This document shows positions 25,601-33,809 of a stretch of 64,000 bases of DNA, in pieces. The position numbers and the translations under genes were made by a program. The notes under the pieces were generated by a model. That model saw only the letters and a list, made by a program, of their open reading frames with translations, had not been told where the DNA came from and made no database searches. Positions within the stretch are counted from its first letter, which is position 1; the number at the start of each line of letters is the position of its first letter. Where the stretch lies: NCBI GenBank assembly GCA_964544055.1, contig CAZJAA010000008.1, forward strand, positions 19,055 to 83,054, in the 5' to 3' direction. The stretch comes from SIG299 sp964544055 (lineage in GTDB: Bacteria; Bacillota; Clostridia; Lachnospirales; Lachnospiraceae).

Positions 25601-26065
25601 TGGGATTTGGGAAATAAGGTTCGCTTAGAATATTATAAACTGCAGCACACATTCACAGGTTCCATCACATTGGATAAAAACGTAGGTGGTCAGTATGAGC
25701 CAGCAAAAGTAAAGAGCAGTGGAAAGATGGAAGAAAAGAAGGAAACACTTGATGAAGTTCTTGAAAAAATCAATGAGGCATTGGGTGGGGACTTCACAGA
25801 GGGTGATAAGGTTATCATGAAAAATCTGTGGGATAAATTGTCCAAGGATAAAGGACTTAGTAAGTCTGCAAAACAGGATAGTCCTCAGATGTTCCAAAAA
25901 AATATCTTCCCTAAACGATTTGAGGAAGTTGCAATGGAATCCTATATGGAAAGCCAAGAAACGTATGAGGCATTATTCAGTGACATAGATAATAAGAAGT
26001 ACACTTTATTTATGTCTATGTTGGCAAGCGGATTATATGATTTATTTACAAAACAGAGTAAATAG
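22670..26065 (+). CDS. fusion of ISL3-transposase-like N-terminus with HsdR-type helicase
   Basis: 1131 residues from TTG 22670 (GGGGGTG about 10 bases upstream). Residues about 40-155 resemble ISL3-family transposases: zinc knuckle CPLC (45-48) and CMNKEC (87-92), then a helix-turn-helix-like stretch (SMSYSQVQQKIYGTVTKQAV). Residues about 165-260 follow the ISL3 DDE core, but the first catalytic Asp (family 'VLGxDE') reads VLGFVS here; D223 in VVTDCND is kept. Residues about 395-850 are a type I restriction subunit R motor: Walker A HSAGSGKS 427-434, IIVTTLQKFPVI, DEAH 535-538, TATP 600-603, YQTGFDEPLLHTMVIDKKL and motif VI QTISRLNRTHPDK. The helical C-terminus is also HsdR-like. The HsdR N-terminal PD-(D/E)XK nuclease is absent and no hsdM/hsdS is nearby. 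It is probably an anti-phage or DNA-targeting ATPase; function unproven. Confidence 0.85.
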   Translation: MIKPRKLKAYDQKLDDKLDLEQLAATEGDASNIYAMNPDTSIPDCPLCKKRMKNHGKYERQYWDVVYNDEKRPQFITLHYLFYKYRCMNKECSLTLYQKPIDFASENANVTKRFEALLTRYASSMSYSQVQQKIYGTVTKQAVGQITKRWVGGRDVERGEKFYTPQVLGFVSFLWDDKSYILVVDAGNRNLLIIDVLKSIDTDEIIILLNHLNKKNIRYVVTDCNDVVVNTVKDQLPGVEVLVNTDALLQGALDGFWQIIKTDAKHTMNDDKARLMKDPRELDDFDGDMIRRVTEKKPRVSNGYDHINMLRSILSNEWDVSDIRDWENKIPIDCKDEFYEASVYIDEYWKELLNFYKRRRNVTSEMYAKLQKMDKKLQEFKFISLEKGKTKDKDKIIFPRYHQLDVVRKLIQNVSEYGSGRNYLIQHSAGSGKSNSIAWTAYRLASLHRNNESVFNSVIIVTDRRVLDSQLQDTIGGFDHTIGSVVLIDDKKSSQDLLQAIKDGKRIIVTTLQKFPVIYDLVGDTTGKSYAVIVDEAHSSQTGQSALKLKMALADTEDALAEYAEMEGKAEDEIDIKNDKFLQELVSAGKHKNLSFFAFTATPKDKTLEIFGDEHQDGSFHPFHIYSMRQAIEEGFIMDVLSNYSTYKTCYDIEKADADAQEEVPSSKAAKAIRRFAVEHPHNIQQKSQVIVDTFETVTKNSIKGQGKMMVVTESRLAAVRYFKEVKRLARMKNPDILVMIAFSGSLKDPNEVDGPEYTESSLNVDKDGNRVTETQTKAVFKEQGSILIVAEKYQTGFDEPLLHTMVIDKKLRDVKAVQTISRLNRTHPDKDDTFVIDFVNTKEEILEAFQPFYTETSLEAEINIDLIYKTQKELRDFKIYGDADVKNVHEIKFNATGGKKADAIQAQVTNCLLPVARAYNDLGDQQRYQFRRKIRCFVKWYNYITQIVRLYDEDLHDEYVFCSYLMHLIPAEKTQKWDLGNKVRLEYYKLQHTFTGSITLDKNVGGQYEPAKVKSSGKMEEKKETLDEVLEKINEALGGDFTEGDKVIMKNLWDKLSKDKGLSKSAKQDSPQMFQKNIFPKRFEEVAMESYMESQETYEALFSDIDNKKYTLFMSMLASGLYDLFTKQSK

Positions 26066-26102
26066 GAGTATAGCCAGTAGTGGAATGCTACTGGCTAAAA
26101 TT

Positions 26103-28094
26103 TTAATCTTTTTTATAAAATTCGCATTCGTAACCATCTGCTCTAAGGAGCAAGCCTTCAAACCAAGATGGTGTTCTGCCCATTTGTTCGCAGATGGCAT
26201 TGAGATTAGCATCGACCGGACATTCAATGATAAGTTCATCGTGTACATGACCTACGATGAAGCAGTGGGAGAGAGTTCTCATTGCATAGCAAAGAATGTC
26301 TCTGCTGATAGCCTGTACAATATTTTCCACAAACTTGGGACCGTATGATTCGATGCGTTCCCATTTTTTATTTGTACCCACACCTTCGTATGTTACCGAC
26401 TCACCACCAAACTTATTCTCTCCGATGCGAGGTTTCACATAAGCCAATCGTCTGCCGGATGGAAGAACGATGAAGAGCATGGCACTTTTGTAGATAAATC
26501 GGATACCGTGTGTTTCGGTAGCAGTACGTTCTTTGATAGCACGTTTTACTGCATTGTCAACATCCCACCAAAACTGTACGATGTTTGGGTTGGCATCTCT
26601 CCAAGCATCAACAAGAGGTTGGAGTTCTTCTTCGGTAAGTCCCATATCCAAATCACCCATAGAGGTTAATGCTCCCACGCTGCCACCATAACCTAACGCT
26701 AATTCTGCGATTTTACCTTTCTGACGAAGGTGGGCATTCTGACCGTGCTTTTCAACAGGTACACCGAACATCGCAGATGCAGAAGCACAGTAAATGTCTC
26801 CGTTATCTGCAAAAACCTTCATACGCCATCTTTCCTTGGCTAAGTGTGCGATTACCCTCGCTTCAATAGCACTAAAGTCTGCTACTGCAAATTTATACCC
26901 GTCTCTTGGAATAAATGCTGTACGGATGAGTTCGGAAAGAACTCCCGGAACATTGTCATAGAACATATTGAGGATTTCGTAATCTCCATCTTTTACCAGC
27001 TCACGGGCAACATCCAAATCTTCCATGTGGTTCTGTGGTAAGTTCTGTAACTGTATGATGCGACCTGCCCATCGTCCTGATCTATTCGCACCATAGAACT
27101 GGAACATACCTCTTGCTCGTCCATCGTCACACACAGCATTCTGCATGGCTTGGTATTTCTTTACAGATGATTTGGCGAGTTGCTGACGAAGTGTAAGAAC
27201 ATCAGCCACATCGGTTGGTACGGTTTTAAGTAATTCTACAACAGCTTTTTTATCAAGAGAGTCGGTATCTACTCCTTTTGCAGCAAGCCATCCTTTCATT
27301 TGTGCTACGGAGTTTGGATTCTCAAGGTCTGTTAAATTCTGCATGGTAGCCATTAAAGTTGCTTTGCTGATAGCATCAATTCTAATAGCATTTTCTACAA
27401 CATCCATATCAAGAGCAATACCTCTGTCATTGATTTCTTGGTCGAGATGGTATTCTTCCCACACAAATTCAGGAACAGGATAGTGGGAGAGTTTCTTTTG
27501 TATATTCATTTCAACCTCAACATCCCTTTTATTATAGGCTTTGAACAACTCCCATTTATCTGGTGCGTGTTCTGGTAGATTACGGGTTCTGCCGCCATTG
27601 ACCTTGGTTGCTGCACAAGGTTTGCAGAAGTAACGAATGAGGTCTTTGCCTTCCTTTAATTTCTGTTCTTCTAAGCCAAGAACAGCACCAACACCTTCCA
27701 ACGAAAGTGGCAGCCCCATGTAAGCTGACCAGATCATGGAGCATCTCCAAGCAGATGGGTCGAGATAGTTTCCAACGGAATCTTCCGGGATACTGTAAGA
27801 GCAGAAGAGTTCCGGGTAGTTACGTTTTAGCCAAATGGAGAGGAACACCCTCTCAAATGCTGCATTGAAAGCCCATTTGATAACAGAATCATCAACAAGT
27901 GCTTGTAATATTTCATCCGGTATGGATTCTCCGTTTGCTACATCAATTACAATAACGGGTCCGCCATCAACAGAATATGCAAAGAGTAAAACCTTAGAAT
28001 CCGAGGATTCACTGTATTTATATACACCACATTTTGCCAGATCTATACTTGAATAAGTTTCAATATCAATTGATAAAGTCCCAATTTTACGCAT
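26103..28094 (-). CDS. phage family A DNA polymerase
   Basis: 663 residues from ATG 28094 (GGAAGGTGACAAA upstream), start MRKIGTLSIDIETYSSIDLA. The N-terminal part is a DnaQ-like 3'-5' exonuclease (DIET motif). The polymerase domain has motif A VADFSAIEARVIAHLAKE and motif C GHVHDELIIE, plus a motif B region with LRQKGKIAELALGYGG. It replicates phage DNA. It is the last gene of a leftward operon of six genes (30621 back to 26103). The 5' nuclease domain of cellular Pol I is absent, as usual for phage enzymes. Confidence 0.95.
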   Translation of the reverse strand: MRKIGTLSIDIETYSSIDLAKCGVYKYSESSDSKVLLFAYSVDGGPVIVIDVANGESIPDEILQALVDDSVIKWAFNAAFERVFLSIWLKRNYPELFCSYSIPEDSVGNYLDPSAWRCSMIWSAYMGLPLSLEGVGAVLGLEEQKLKEGKDLIRYFCKPCAATKVNGGRTRNLPEHAPDKWELFKAYNKRDVEVEMNIQKKLSHYPVPEFVWEEYHLDQEINDRGIALDMDVVENAIRIDAISKATLMATMQNLTDLENPNSVAQMKGWLAAKGVDTDSLDKKAVVELLKTVPTDVADVLTLRQQLAKSSVKKYQAMQNAVCDDGRARGMFQFYGANRSGRWAGRIIQLQNLPQNHMEDLDVARELVKDGDYEILNMFYDNVPGVLSELIRTAFIPRDGYKFAVADFSAIEARVIAHLAKERWRMKVFADNGDIYCASASAMFGVPVEKHGQNAHLRQKGKIAELALGYGGSVGALTSMGDLDMGLTEEELQPLVDAWRDANPNIVQFWWDVDNAVKRAIKERTATETHGIRFIYKSAMLFIVLPSGRRLAYVKPRIGENKFGGESVTYEGVGTNKKWERIESYGPKFVENIVQAISRDILCYAMRTLSHCFIVGHVHDELIIECPVDANLNAICEQMGRTPSWFEGLLLRADGYECEFYKKD

Positions 28095-28189
28095 TTTGTC
28101 ACCTTCCTTGTAAAAAAATAGTGGCAGCAAGGCGGTTTGCCTTGCCACCACGTGGATACCAATTGTGCCACCAGTTGGTTACGAGTTAT

Positions 28190-28753
28190 TTATGAGAGGA
28201 AATCGTCCTCATCAGAAGTTGCGAAGTCATCCTCTGCACGAGACTTGCCGCCTAAAGGCTCTCCGTCTCGAATCTTCTGCAAGTTATTCAATCCGCAGGC
28301 AATACCTTTATTGCCATTTGAATTGAATGCGTAGAAGTTGATAGATGCTCTACCATATACACCAGAGTAAACCTCTGAACGTTCAATGATAGGCTGTCTG
28401 TCTGCATCTACGATACCAGGAGCAGTAGCGGAATTAGCATTTACGAAATATGCATTTGCATATGCCGCATCGTCTGGACGTTCCAAATCGCCATCGCGAA
28501 GTGGAGTTTTAAGAACGGAGAGAGTAGGAACTGTCTTTCCATTCCCTTTGAGTTTAGACTCGCCTTCTTCGTAAGCCGCCTGAATAGCTGCCTTAATCTT
28601 GTTGATAGTTGCAATATCATCCTTTGGGATGATGAGGGACACGCTGTATTTAGGTGCACCTCCATTGATTGATTTTGGTTCCCATGCATTAACAAAGGAC
28701 CATCTGGTATTCACGCCTGTGATTACCTTAGTAGGAATACTCATATTAGCCAT
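28190..28753 (-). CDS. DUF2815 family, probable ssDNA-binding protein
   Basis: 187 residues from ATG 28753 (GGAGGACAAGACA before it). The sequence VNTRWSFVNAWEPKSINGG followed by KYSVSLIIPKDD, and the acidic tail (EDDFATSDEDDFLS), match DUF2815, an OB-fold family likened to T7 gp2.5. The acidic tail is typical of ssDNA-binding proteins that contact polymerases. It lies between polymerase and the DUF2800 nuclease and overlaps the latter by 8 bases, so translation is probably coupled. Confidence 0.85.
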   Translation of the reverse strand: MANMSIPTKVITGVNTRWSFVNAWEPKSINGGAPKYSVSLIIPKDDIATINKIKAAIQAAYEEGESKLKGNGKTVPTLSVLKTPLRDGDLERPDDAAYANAYFVNANSATAPGIVDADRQPIIERSEVYSGVYGRASINFYAFNSNGNKGIACGLNNLQKIRDGEPLGGKSRAEDDFATSDEDDFLS

Positions 28754-29888
28754 TGTCTTGTCCTCCTTCATTTTCTTTGAAATCTTCTTTGGCTGTACTC
28801 ATTGCCTGTCGTTTGTCTGAGATTGGCACGAGTGTTGGTTTGCCCGGTGGCTTGGCAATTAGTCCACTTAAGAGTTCCTCAAACTTCTTCTTACCGAGAA
28901 GCGAGGTCATTGCTGTGATACCGAGAAGTTTCTTCTCGTAAGGGTCAAATCCGTGGTCTTTTACGATGAAAGCCACAGCATCCTCATCGGTGTACTTACG
29001 GGTTGACCTTCCTTCGACTACCTTAAAGCCTTCATATTCTGTTCCGCTTAAGGCCTGTTGAAGTGCATATTCTTTAATGTCATTAGCCCATGATACCAGC
29101 TCGTCCACCTGTGAAAGGATGGCGGCAATTTCAGTATCGTTAAGGTTAATAGGCATCTCGAAATCATACTGAGCCAGTTTTAAGTTTTCTTCTGCTCGTT
29201 TACGGCAGGTCGCTTTGACACGACAGAACTGGCAATGTTCTCCCGCACTAAATTCTCCCTCGCCATTAAAGGCAAGCTGTGCGGTAGGGGCAAGAACCTC
29301 ATCTGCCCATTTTAGTAATTCTTCCTTGGAGATTTCGTATGTACTTACGTTATCCCTACGAGGTTGGAAGATGGTCATTTTAACTGTTTGGATATCATAG
29401 ATTCCGTCGAACAACTCCAAGGCTCCAAGTGCATAGCACAGCATTTGGGAGTTGTTGTCTGCCGATACCAGAACCCCAAGTCCGTGTTTGTAGTCGATTA
29501 CATGGATTTCTCTATCGGCTACGATGACACAGTCTCCAGTACCGAAACCTTCCGGCACCCATTTGGAGAAGTCCAAGCGTTGCTCGATTAAGATTTCAGG
29601 GTCATTGCAGAGTTCTTTGGCAGCCGCCAACTGTTCCATAACATAGGAGCAGTATTGGTCGGAGCAGTAATCCATTTCCGTATCAAAGAACTCAAGGTTT
29701 GCAGTAGGGTCAGATACATTTTTACCTAATGCGTGTTCTACCTTGTACTGGCAGAGTTCGTGTGCGTCCGTGCCTTGCTGGGCATACGGACTGGATTTAT
29801 TTTCTTCAACAGCACACAGCTTTGCACTTGGTGGACAGTTTATCCAACGATGACTGGCTGATGCTGATAAGAGCGCGTGTTTAGCCAT
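28746..29888 (-). CDS. DUF2800 family RecB-like nuclease
   Basis: 380 residues starting MAKHALLSASASHRWINCPP, a hallmark of DUF2800. PD-(D/E)XK elements are visible: GTGDCVIVADREIHVIDYKH supplies the Asp and the D-x-K core. Four cysteines at about 222-235 (HCQFCRVKATCRKRA plus a distal Cys) suggest the iron-sulphur or zinc clasp seen in AddB/Cas4-like nucleases. Probably a phage recombination exonuclease acting with the DUF2815 protein. Overlaps both neighbours by 8 bases. Confidence 0.88.
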   Translation of the reverse strand: MAKHALLSASASHRWINCPPSAKLCAVEENKSSPYAQQGTDAHELCQYKVEHALGKNVSDPTANLEFFDTEMDYCSDQYCSYVMEQLAAAKELCNDPEILIEQRLDFSKWVPEGFGTGDCVIVADREIHVIDYKHGLGVLVSADNNSQMLCYALGALELFDGIYDIQTVKMTIFQPRRDNVSTYEISKEELLKWADEVLAPTAQLAFNGEGEFSAGEHCQFCRVKATCRKRAEENLKLAQYDFEMPINLNDTEIAAILSQVDELVSWANDIKEYALQQALSGTEYEGFKVVEGRSTRKYTDEDAVAFIVKDHGFDPYEKKLLGITAMTSLLGKKKFEELLSGLIAKPPGKPTLVPISDKRQAMSTAKEDFKENEGGQDNG

Positions 29889-30231
29889 TGGTGAGTCCCT
29901 CCACTTCTTTTACGAGTGATGGATACTCCGATGGATCCAGTTTTGTGAGATTATCTACACCACGTTTGGTAATAAGTGCTTTTACCTGTTCTCTGAATCC
30001 GGCTTTGGATTTGGCAGAGAGGATTGCTCTAACTTCCTCAAGGGTGTATGTCTTTTCAGGTTCTGTTGCAGGTGCAACATCTTCTTTGGCTTCCGCTACA
30101 GGTGTAGCCACTTCTTTTTCATCTTCAGTAGAAGAGTAGAAGTCTTTTAATGCATTGGCTGTCTCAATGAGACGGTTTCCACATTCAATCATGTTGTCAA
30201 GTATCATTGACAGGTCCTTCATTTTACTCAT
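29881..30231 (-). CDS. phage replication-cluster protein, unknown
   Basis: 116 residues: a helical N-terminus (MSKMKDLSMILDNMIECGNR), an alanine/glutamate/proline-rich linker, and a C-terminal helical domain (YTLEEVRAILSAKSKAGFRE, then KRGVDNLTKLDPSEYPSLVK). That C-terminal pattern is frequent in Clostridia prophages, where it is sometimes given doubtful rRNA-biogenesis names. It may be a small DNA-binding module. Overlaps both neighbouring genes by 8 bases. Confidence 0.65.
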   Translation of the reverse strand: MSKMKDLSMILDNMIECGNRLIETANALKDFYSSTEDEKEVATPVAEAKEDVAPATEPEKTYTLEEVRAILSAKSKAGFREQVKALITKRGVDNLTKLDPSEYPSLVKEVEGLTNG

Positions 30232-30478
30232 GTTTGCCTCCTTCGATTATGATTACGCCAGTCTTAATATCATGCTTGTCCAGCGTTACGTTATAAGGTT
30301 GGGAAATTCCAAATCCTCCAGGTGCATGGTGTGGAAGGACTGTACCAACATAGAAGTTTGGATGTTCTTCCGTAATTAAGATTGGTACTGAAATTCCATT
30401 CCACGGATATGCATCCGTATGACCGTTTTTGTGTTTTGCTTTGATAGTCTGTCCTATCAGTCCGTTGTTTCCTGACAT
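30224..30478 (-). CDS. small phage protein, unknown
   Basis: 84 residues, start MSGNNGLIGQTIKAKHKNGH, with GGAGGAATCAAG upstream inside the preceding gene. Predicted beta-rich (VPILITEEHPNFYVGTVLPH). It overlaps the previous small gene by 22 bases and the following one by 8, showing tight co-transcription in the replication block. No family recognised. Confidence 0.6.
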   Translation of the reverse strand: MSGNNGLIGQTIKAKHKNGHTDAYPWNGISVPILITEEHPNFYVGTVLPHHAPGGFGISQPYNVTLDKHDIKTGVIIIEGGKHE

Positions 30479-30621
30479 CTTGATTCCTCCATATTTGTCT
30501 TCTGATTTTCTTTGATTTTCCTTGCAAGCCGCTTTGCGATGACGCTTATTGCGATGAGTGTATCTACGAACTCTTCATCGATTCCATGCTCAGCGGCATT
30601 TTCAATCGTTTCTTTCTGCAT
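30457..30621 (-). CDS. 54-residue phage protein, unknown
   Basis: First gene of the leftward replication operon. It starts at ATG 30621 behind GGAGGTGCTGCAG and reads MQKETIENAAEHGIDEEFVD, then a basic helix (IAKRLARKIKENQK). The stop lies 22 bases inside the next gene. Likely real because of its strong ribosome site and its place as operon leader. Function unknown. Confidence 0.6.
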   Translation of the reverse strand: MQKETIENAAEHGIDEEFVDTLIAISVIAKRLARKIKENQKTNMEESRCQETTD

Positions 30622-30666
30622 CTGCAGCACCTCCGTTTCCGAAAGAGTTATCTACCCTTCTGACCC

Positions 30667-30702
30667 CTATGTAATCGAAACGCCCCTTTTTCCCCTTTTT
30701 GC
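30667..30702 (-). repeat. shared 34-36 bp control element, copy 1 (leftward)
   Basis: Read on the minus strand it is GCAAAAAGGGGAAAAAGGGG followed by CGTTTCGATTACATAG. It stands 46 bases upstream of the first leftward replication gene. Copy 2 (30790-30825) and copy 3 (63588-63624) point rightward, and each precedes a transcription unit. Likely a phage-specific promoter/operator or activator site. Confidence 0.8.
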
Positions 30703-30789
30703 TAAAACTTTTTTGAAAAAATTTAAAAATGGTGGTTTGCAAAATTTTCTTTAAATAGGAAGAAACACAAAAAAATAAAAAATTTCATT

Positions 30790-30825
30790 CAAAAAGGGGA
30801 AAACAGGCCTGTTTGTTTACATAGC
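30790..30825 (+). repeat. shared 34-36 bp control element, copy 2 (rightward)
   Basis: CAAAAAGGGGAAAACAGGCC followed by TGTTTGTTTACATAGC. It is inverted relative to copy 1, with 87 bases of very AT-rich DNA between the two. It precedes the rightward replication operon by about 40 bases. The pair forms a symmetric divergent control region. Confidence 0.8.
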
Positions 30826-30866
30826 CCATAGGAGGACTTATGTGCCTTACAAATTAACGAAAAGAG

Positions 30867-31292
30867 GTGAGTCCAGTTGGGATAGCTTACAAGAACACAG
30901 AGGGCTACAGCGACCCAGTTCCTTTTCAGGCAATAGCCAATATGGAAAAGGCAGAAAAGAAGTTCAGACCGATTGTTTATATCTGTTCTCCGTATTCCGG
31001 GGATATAGAAGGGAACACGCTGAAGGCTCGAAAGTACAGCAGATTTGCTGTAGACCAAGGTGCAATTCCGATAGCACCGCATTTATTACTTCCTCAATAC
31101 ATGGATGAAAAGACAGAAAGAGACCTTGCAATGCAGATGGACATGATTCTGCTTGCACATTGTTTAGAGATTTGGGTGTTCGGTTCTTTTATTTCAGAAG
31201 GAATGGAAGCAGAAATTGCGAGAGCAAAACAGAAAAGAATGACAATCCGTTATTTCACGGAGGATTTAAAGGAGGAAGAAAAATGCAGTTAA
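30867..31292 (+). CDS. DUF4406/DUF7768-like nucleoside deoxyribosyltransferase-fold protein
   Basis: 141 residues from GTG 30867; no other start is upstream in this frame. The core IVYICSPYSGDIEGNTLKAR, then GAIPIAPHLLLPQYM and EIWVFGSFISEGM, is the nucleoside 2-deoxyribosyltransferase-like Rossmann fold with the DUF4406/DUF7768 pattern. Phage members may act on nucleotides, but their activity is unclear. The start is weakly supported: GAGGTGAG overlaps the GTG, and an AGGAGG upstream serves a short frame at 30839. The end overlaps the primase gene by 10 bases. Confidence 0.75.
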   Translation: MSPVGIAYKNTEGYSDPVPFQAIANMEKAEKKFRPIVYICSPYSGDIEGNTLKARKYSRFAVDQGAIPIAPHLLLPQYMDEKTERDLAMQMDMILLAHCLEIWVFGSFISEGMEAEIARAKQKRMTIRYFTEDLKEEEKCS

Positions 31293-33550
31293 CGATTTTT
31301 AACGCAGCCTGTGTCGGCAATGCCAAGAACTGCACCTACCCACAGAAATGCGTGGTAACGAGTGCAGGGGAGTTGATTGATGCAGTAAAGTTCGACCACG
31401 TTTGTGCTGAATATCAGAAGAACTACAGAAATGTCAGTAACTTCATTCAGTCGGATGTAGTGGTCATGGATTTGGATAATGACCATTCAGACAATCCTGC
31501 TGATTGGGTTACGGCAGATATGTTGGACGAGATGATGCCAGACATTTCCTATGCTTTGGCACCTAGCCGCCATCATATGTTGGCAAAAGACGGTCAGACC
31601 CCAAGACCGAAGTATCACGCTTACTTCCCAATTAGTGTGTGTACCAACGCGGAGGATTACGCAGCATTAAAAAGAGCCATCCACAAAGCCTTTCCAGTAT
31701 TCGATGGAAACGCATTAGATGCGGCTCGCTTTATCTATGGTGCTGATTGCACAGAGGTTGTGTGGCATGAAGGCTGGGTAAACATTGATGAAGAAGTGGA
31801 AATCACAGATGAAGAAGAGGATGCATCCACAAGCGGAGTTATCCAAGCAGGACAGAGAAACAATACCCTTTCCCGTTTTGCAGGCAGAGTAGTGAAACGC
31901 TACGGAGCCACAGATAAAGCACATGAGATTTTTCTCGAAGAAGCTGAAAAGTGTGACCCGCCATTATCGGATGAGGAACTTAAGACCATCTGGTACAGTG
32001 CTGTGAAATTTGCAAAGAAGATACAGGGACAGAATGGATACGTTCCGCCGGATGATTACAACGACGATTTCGGGGGCGAGGATAAATCCTTAAAGCCTTC
32101 TGACTACTCCGACATCGGACAGGCAAAGGTGCTGACTCGTGAGTATGGAGATGAACTGCTTTTTACCAATGCTACAGATTACCTTCGTTTCGATGGTGAG
32201 GTGTGGATTGAAAATAAGCAGTTAGCGGTTGGAGCAATGGAAGAGTTCTTGGATTTACAGTTGCAGGATGCCGCGGATGAGATTGAACGTGCCAAGAAAC
32301 TGCTCGTAGCAAAGGGTGTACCAGAAGAAGTAGTAAAGGGTGGTGCAAAGAAGATTGAAAAGGAAGTAACGGGAGACCAGTTGCCGGCCTTTTATATGCT
32401 CTTGGCGGCACAGCAGTATTTTGCCTTTGTTATGAAACGCAGAGATATGAAATATGTTACTTCTGCTCTTAATGCAGCAAAACCAATGCTGTCGGCAGAT
32501 GTAAACGACCTTGATAAGAATGAGAACCTGCTGAATACACCATACGCTACCTACAATCTGACGCTTGGCATTGCGGGAGAACAGCCACATGACCCAAGAG
32601 ACCTTATTACCAAAATTACGGAATGCTCCCCATCACAGGACGGTATGCAGATTTGGGAAGATGCCTTACAGCTTTTCTTCTGTGGTGATGCAGACCTCAT
32701 CAATTATGTACAGATGGTAGTCGGAATGGCTGCAATCGGAAAAGTGTATCAGGAACACCTGATCATTGCTTATGGTGGCGGTGCCAACGGTAAGTCTACG
32801 TTTTGGAACACTATCTCAAGAGTTCTCGGTACATACAGCGGTAAGTTGTCAGCTGAGACTTTGACGGTTGGGTGCAAGAGAAATGTAAAACCAGAGATGG
32901 CGGAACTTAAGGGAAAACGATTAATCATTGCATCAGAGATGGAAGAAGGGATGCGTTTAAACACAGCAGTTGTGAAACAGCTTTGCTCGACTGATGAGGT
33001 CTTTGCGGAGAAGAAGTACAAGGACCCCTTCAAATTCATTCCGAGCCATACCTTGGTTCTTTATACGAACCACCTTCCTCGTGTGTCAGCCAATGATGAT
33101 GGAACATGGAGACGTCTGATTGTAATTCCGTTCAATGCCCATATTACTGGAAGTTCGGATATTAAGAACTACACGGATTACTTATTTGAAAACGCAGGAG
33201 GGGCAATCCTCACATGGATTATTGAGGGAGCCAAGAAAGCAATTGATGCAGGATTTAAGACTCCACTTCCAAAGTGTGTGTCAGATGCGATTCAGGCCTA
33301 CCGCGAGGATAACGACTGGCTTGGTCACTTCATTGCAGAATGCTGTGAAACAGACCCTACCTATACGGAGAAGTCCGGGGAAATCTATCAGCAGTATCGT
33401 GCGTACTGCATTCAGAACGGAGAGTACACAAGAAGTACCACAGACTTTTACTCCGCTATGGAGAAGGCTGGGTATGAAAGAAAGAAATCCAATAAGGGTG
33501 TCATTGTTCGTGGCTTGCAGCTTAAAGCAGGTTCAGACTTCTTGGACTAA
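31283..33550 (+). CDS. phage primase-helicase (AEP primase plus D5/P4-type helicase)
   Basis: 755 residues from ATG 31283 (GGAGGAAGAAA upstream). The N-terminal primase region has the metal motif VVMDLDND (60-67). It is followed by a PriCT-like helical segment (NTLSRFAGRVVKRYGATDKA, about 194-213). The D5-type N-terminal region lies near 280-480, then an SF3 helicase has Walker A GGGANGKST at 498-506 and Walker B-like KGKRLIIASEMEEG. It primes and unwinds at the phage origin. A cluster of iteron-like repeats follows directly at 33551. Confidence 0.93.
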   Translation: MQLTIFNAACVGNAKNCTYPQKCVVTSAGELIDAVKFDHVCAEYQKNYRNVSNFIQSDVVVMDLDNDHSDNPADWVTADMLDEMMPDISYALAPSRHHMLAKDGQTPRPKYHAYFPISVCTNAEDYAALKRAIHKAFPVFDGNALDAARFIYGADCTEVVWHEGWVNIDEEVEITDEEEDASTSGVIQAGQRNNTLSRFAGRVVKRYGATDKAHEIFLEEAEKCDPPLSDEELKTIWYSAVKFAKKIQGQNGYVPPDDYNDDFGGEDKSLKPSDYSDIGQAKVLTREYGDELLFTNATDYLRFDGEVWIENKQLAVGAMEEFLDLQLQDAADEIERAKKLLVAKGVPEEVVKGGAKKIEKEVTGDQLPAFYMLLAAQQYFAFVMKRRDMKYVTSALNAAKPMLSADVNDLDKNENLLNTPYATYNLTLGIAGEQPHDPRDLITKITECSPSQDGMQIWEDALQLFFCGDADLINYVQMVVGMAAIGKVYQEHLIIAYGGGANGKSTFWNTISRVLGTYSGKLSAETLTVGCKRNVKPEMAELKGKRLIIASEMEEGMRLNTAVVKQLCSTDEVFAEKKYKDPFKFIPSHTLVLYTNHLPRVSANDDGTWRRLIVIPFNAHITGSSDIKNYTDYLFENAGGAILTWIIEGAKKAIDAGFKTPLPKCVSDAIQAYREDNDWLGHFIAECCETDPTYTEKSGEIYQQYRAYCIQNGEYTRSTTDFYSAMEKAGYERKKSNKGVIVRGLQLKAGSDFLD

Positions 33551-33783
33551 GGTGCAGGTCGGTGTAGGTCTTTTCCTAAACTTTTTCAAGATTAAAAGCC
33601 AAGGTGCAGGTCAGTGAAGGTCAATTCCTAAACTTTTCTTGAAAAGAGAGAAGTCCTACAAACCCTTATTTTATGGGAAAGTGCAGGTCGGTGAACCTCT
33701 CTATATAAAACTATTCTATAGCAAAATAAGGTCAAAAAATGCGTATAGGAAGAGTTTATACAATGACCGTCACCGACCTTCAC
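33551..33783. repeat. iteron-like repeats, probable replication origin
   Basis: GGTGCAGGTCGGTGTAGGTC at 33551-33570, GGTGCAGGTCAGTGAAGGTC at 33603-33622, AGTGCAGGTCGGTGAACCTC at 33680-33699, and an inverted GACCGTCACCGACCTTCAC at 33765-33783. Segments CCTAAACTTTT repeat after the first two copies, and the intervening DNA is AT-rich. The place, directly after a primase-helicase gene, is typical of phage origins. Origin function is inferred. Confidence 0.65.
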
Positions 33784-33809
33784 TTTTCAAAATTTGATGG
33801 AGGGAAACG

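Noticed and set aside
22670..26065. Classical type I restriction system
   Set aside because: No methyltransferase (hsdM) or specificity (hsdS) gene is near and the HsdR nuclease domain is replaced, so ordinary type I restriction is not supported.
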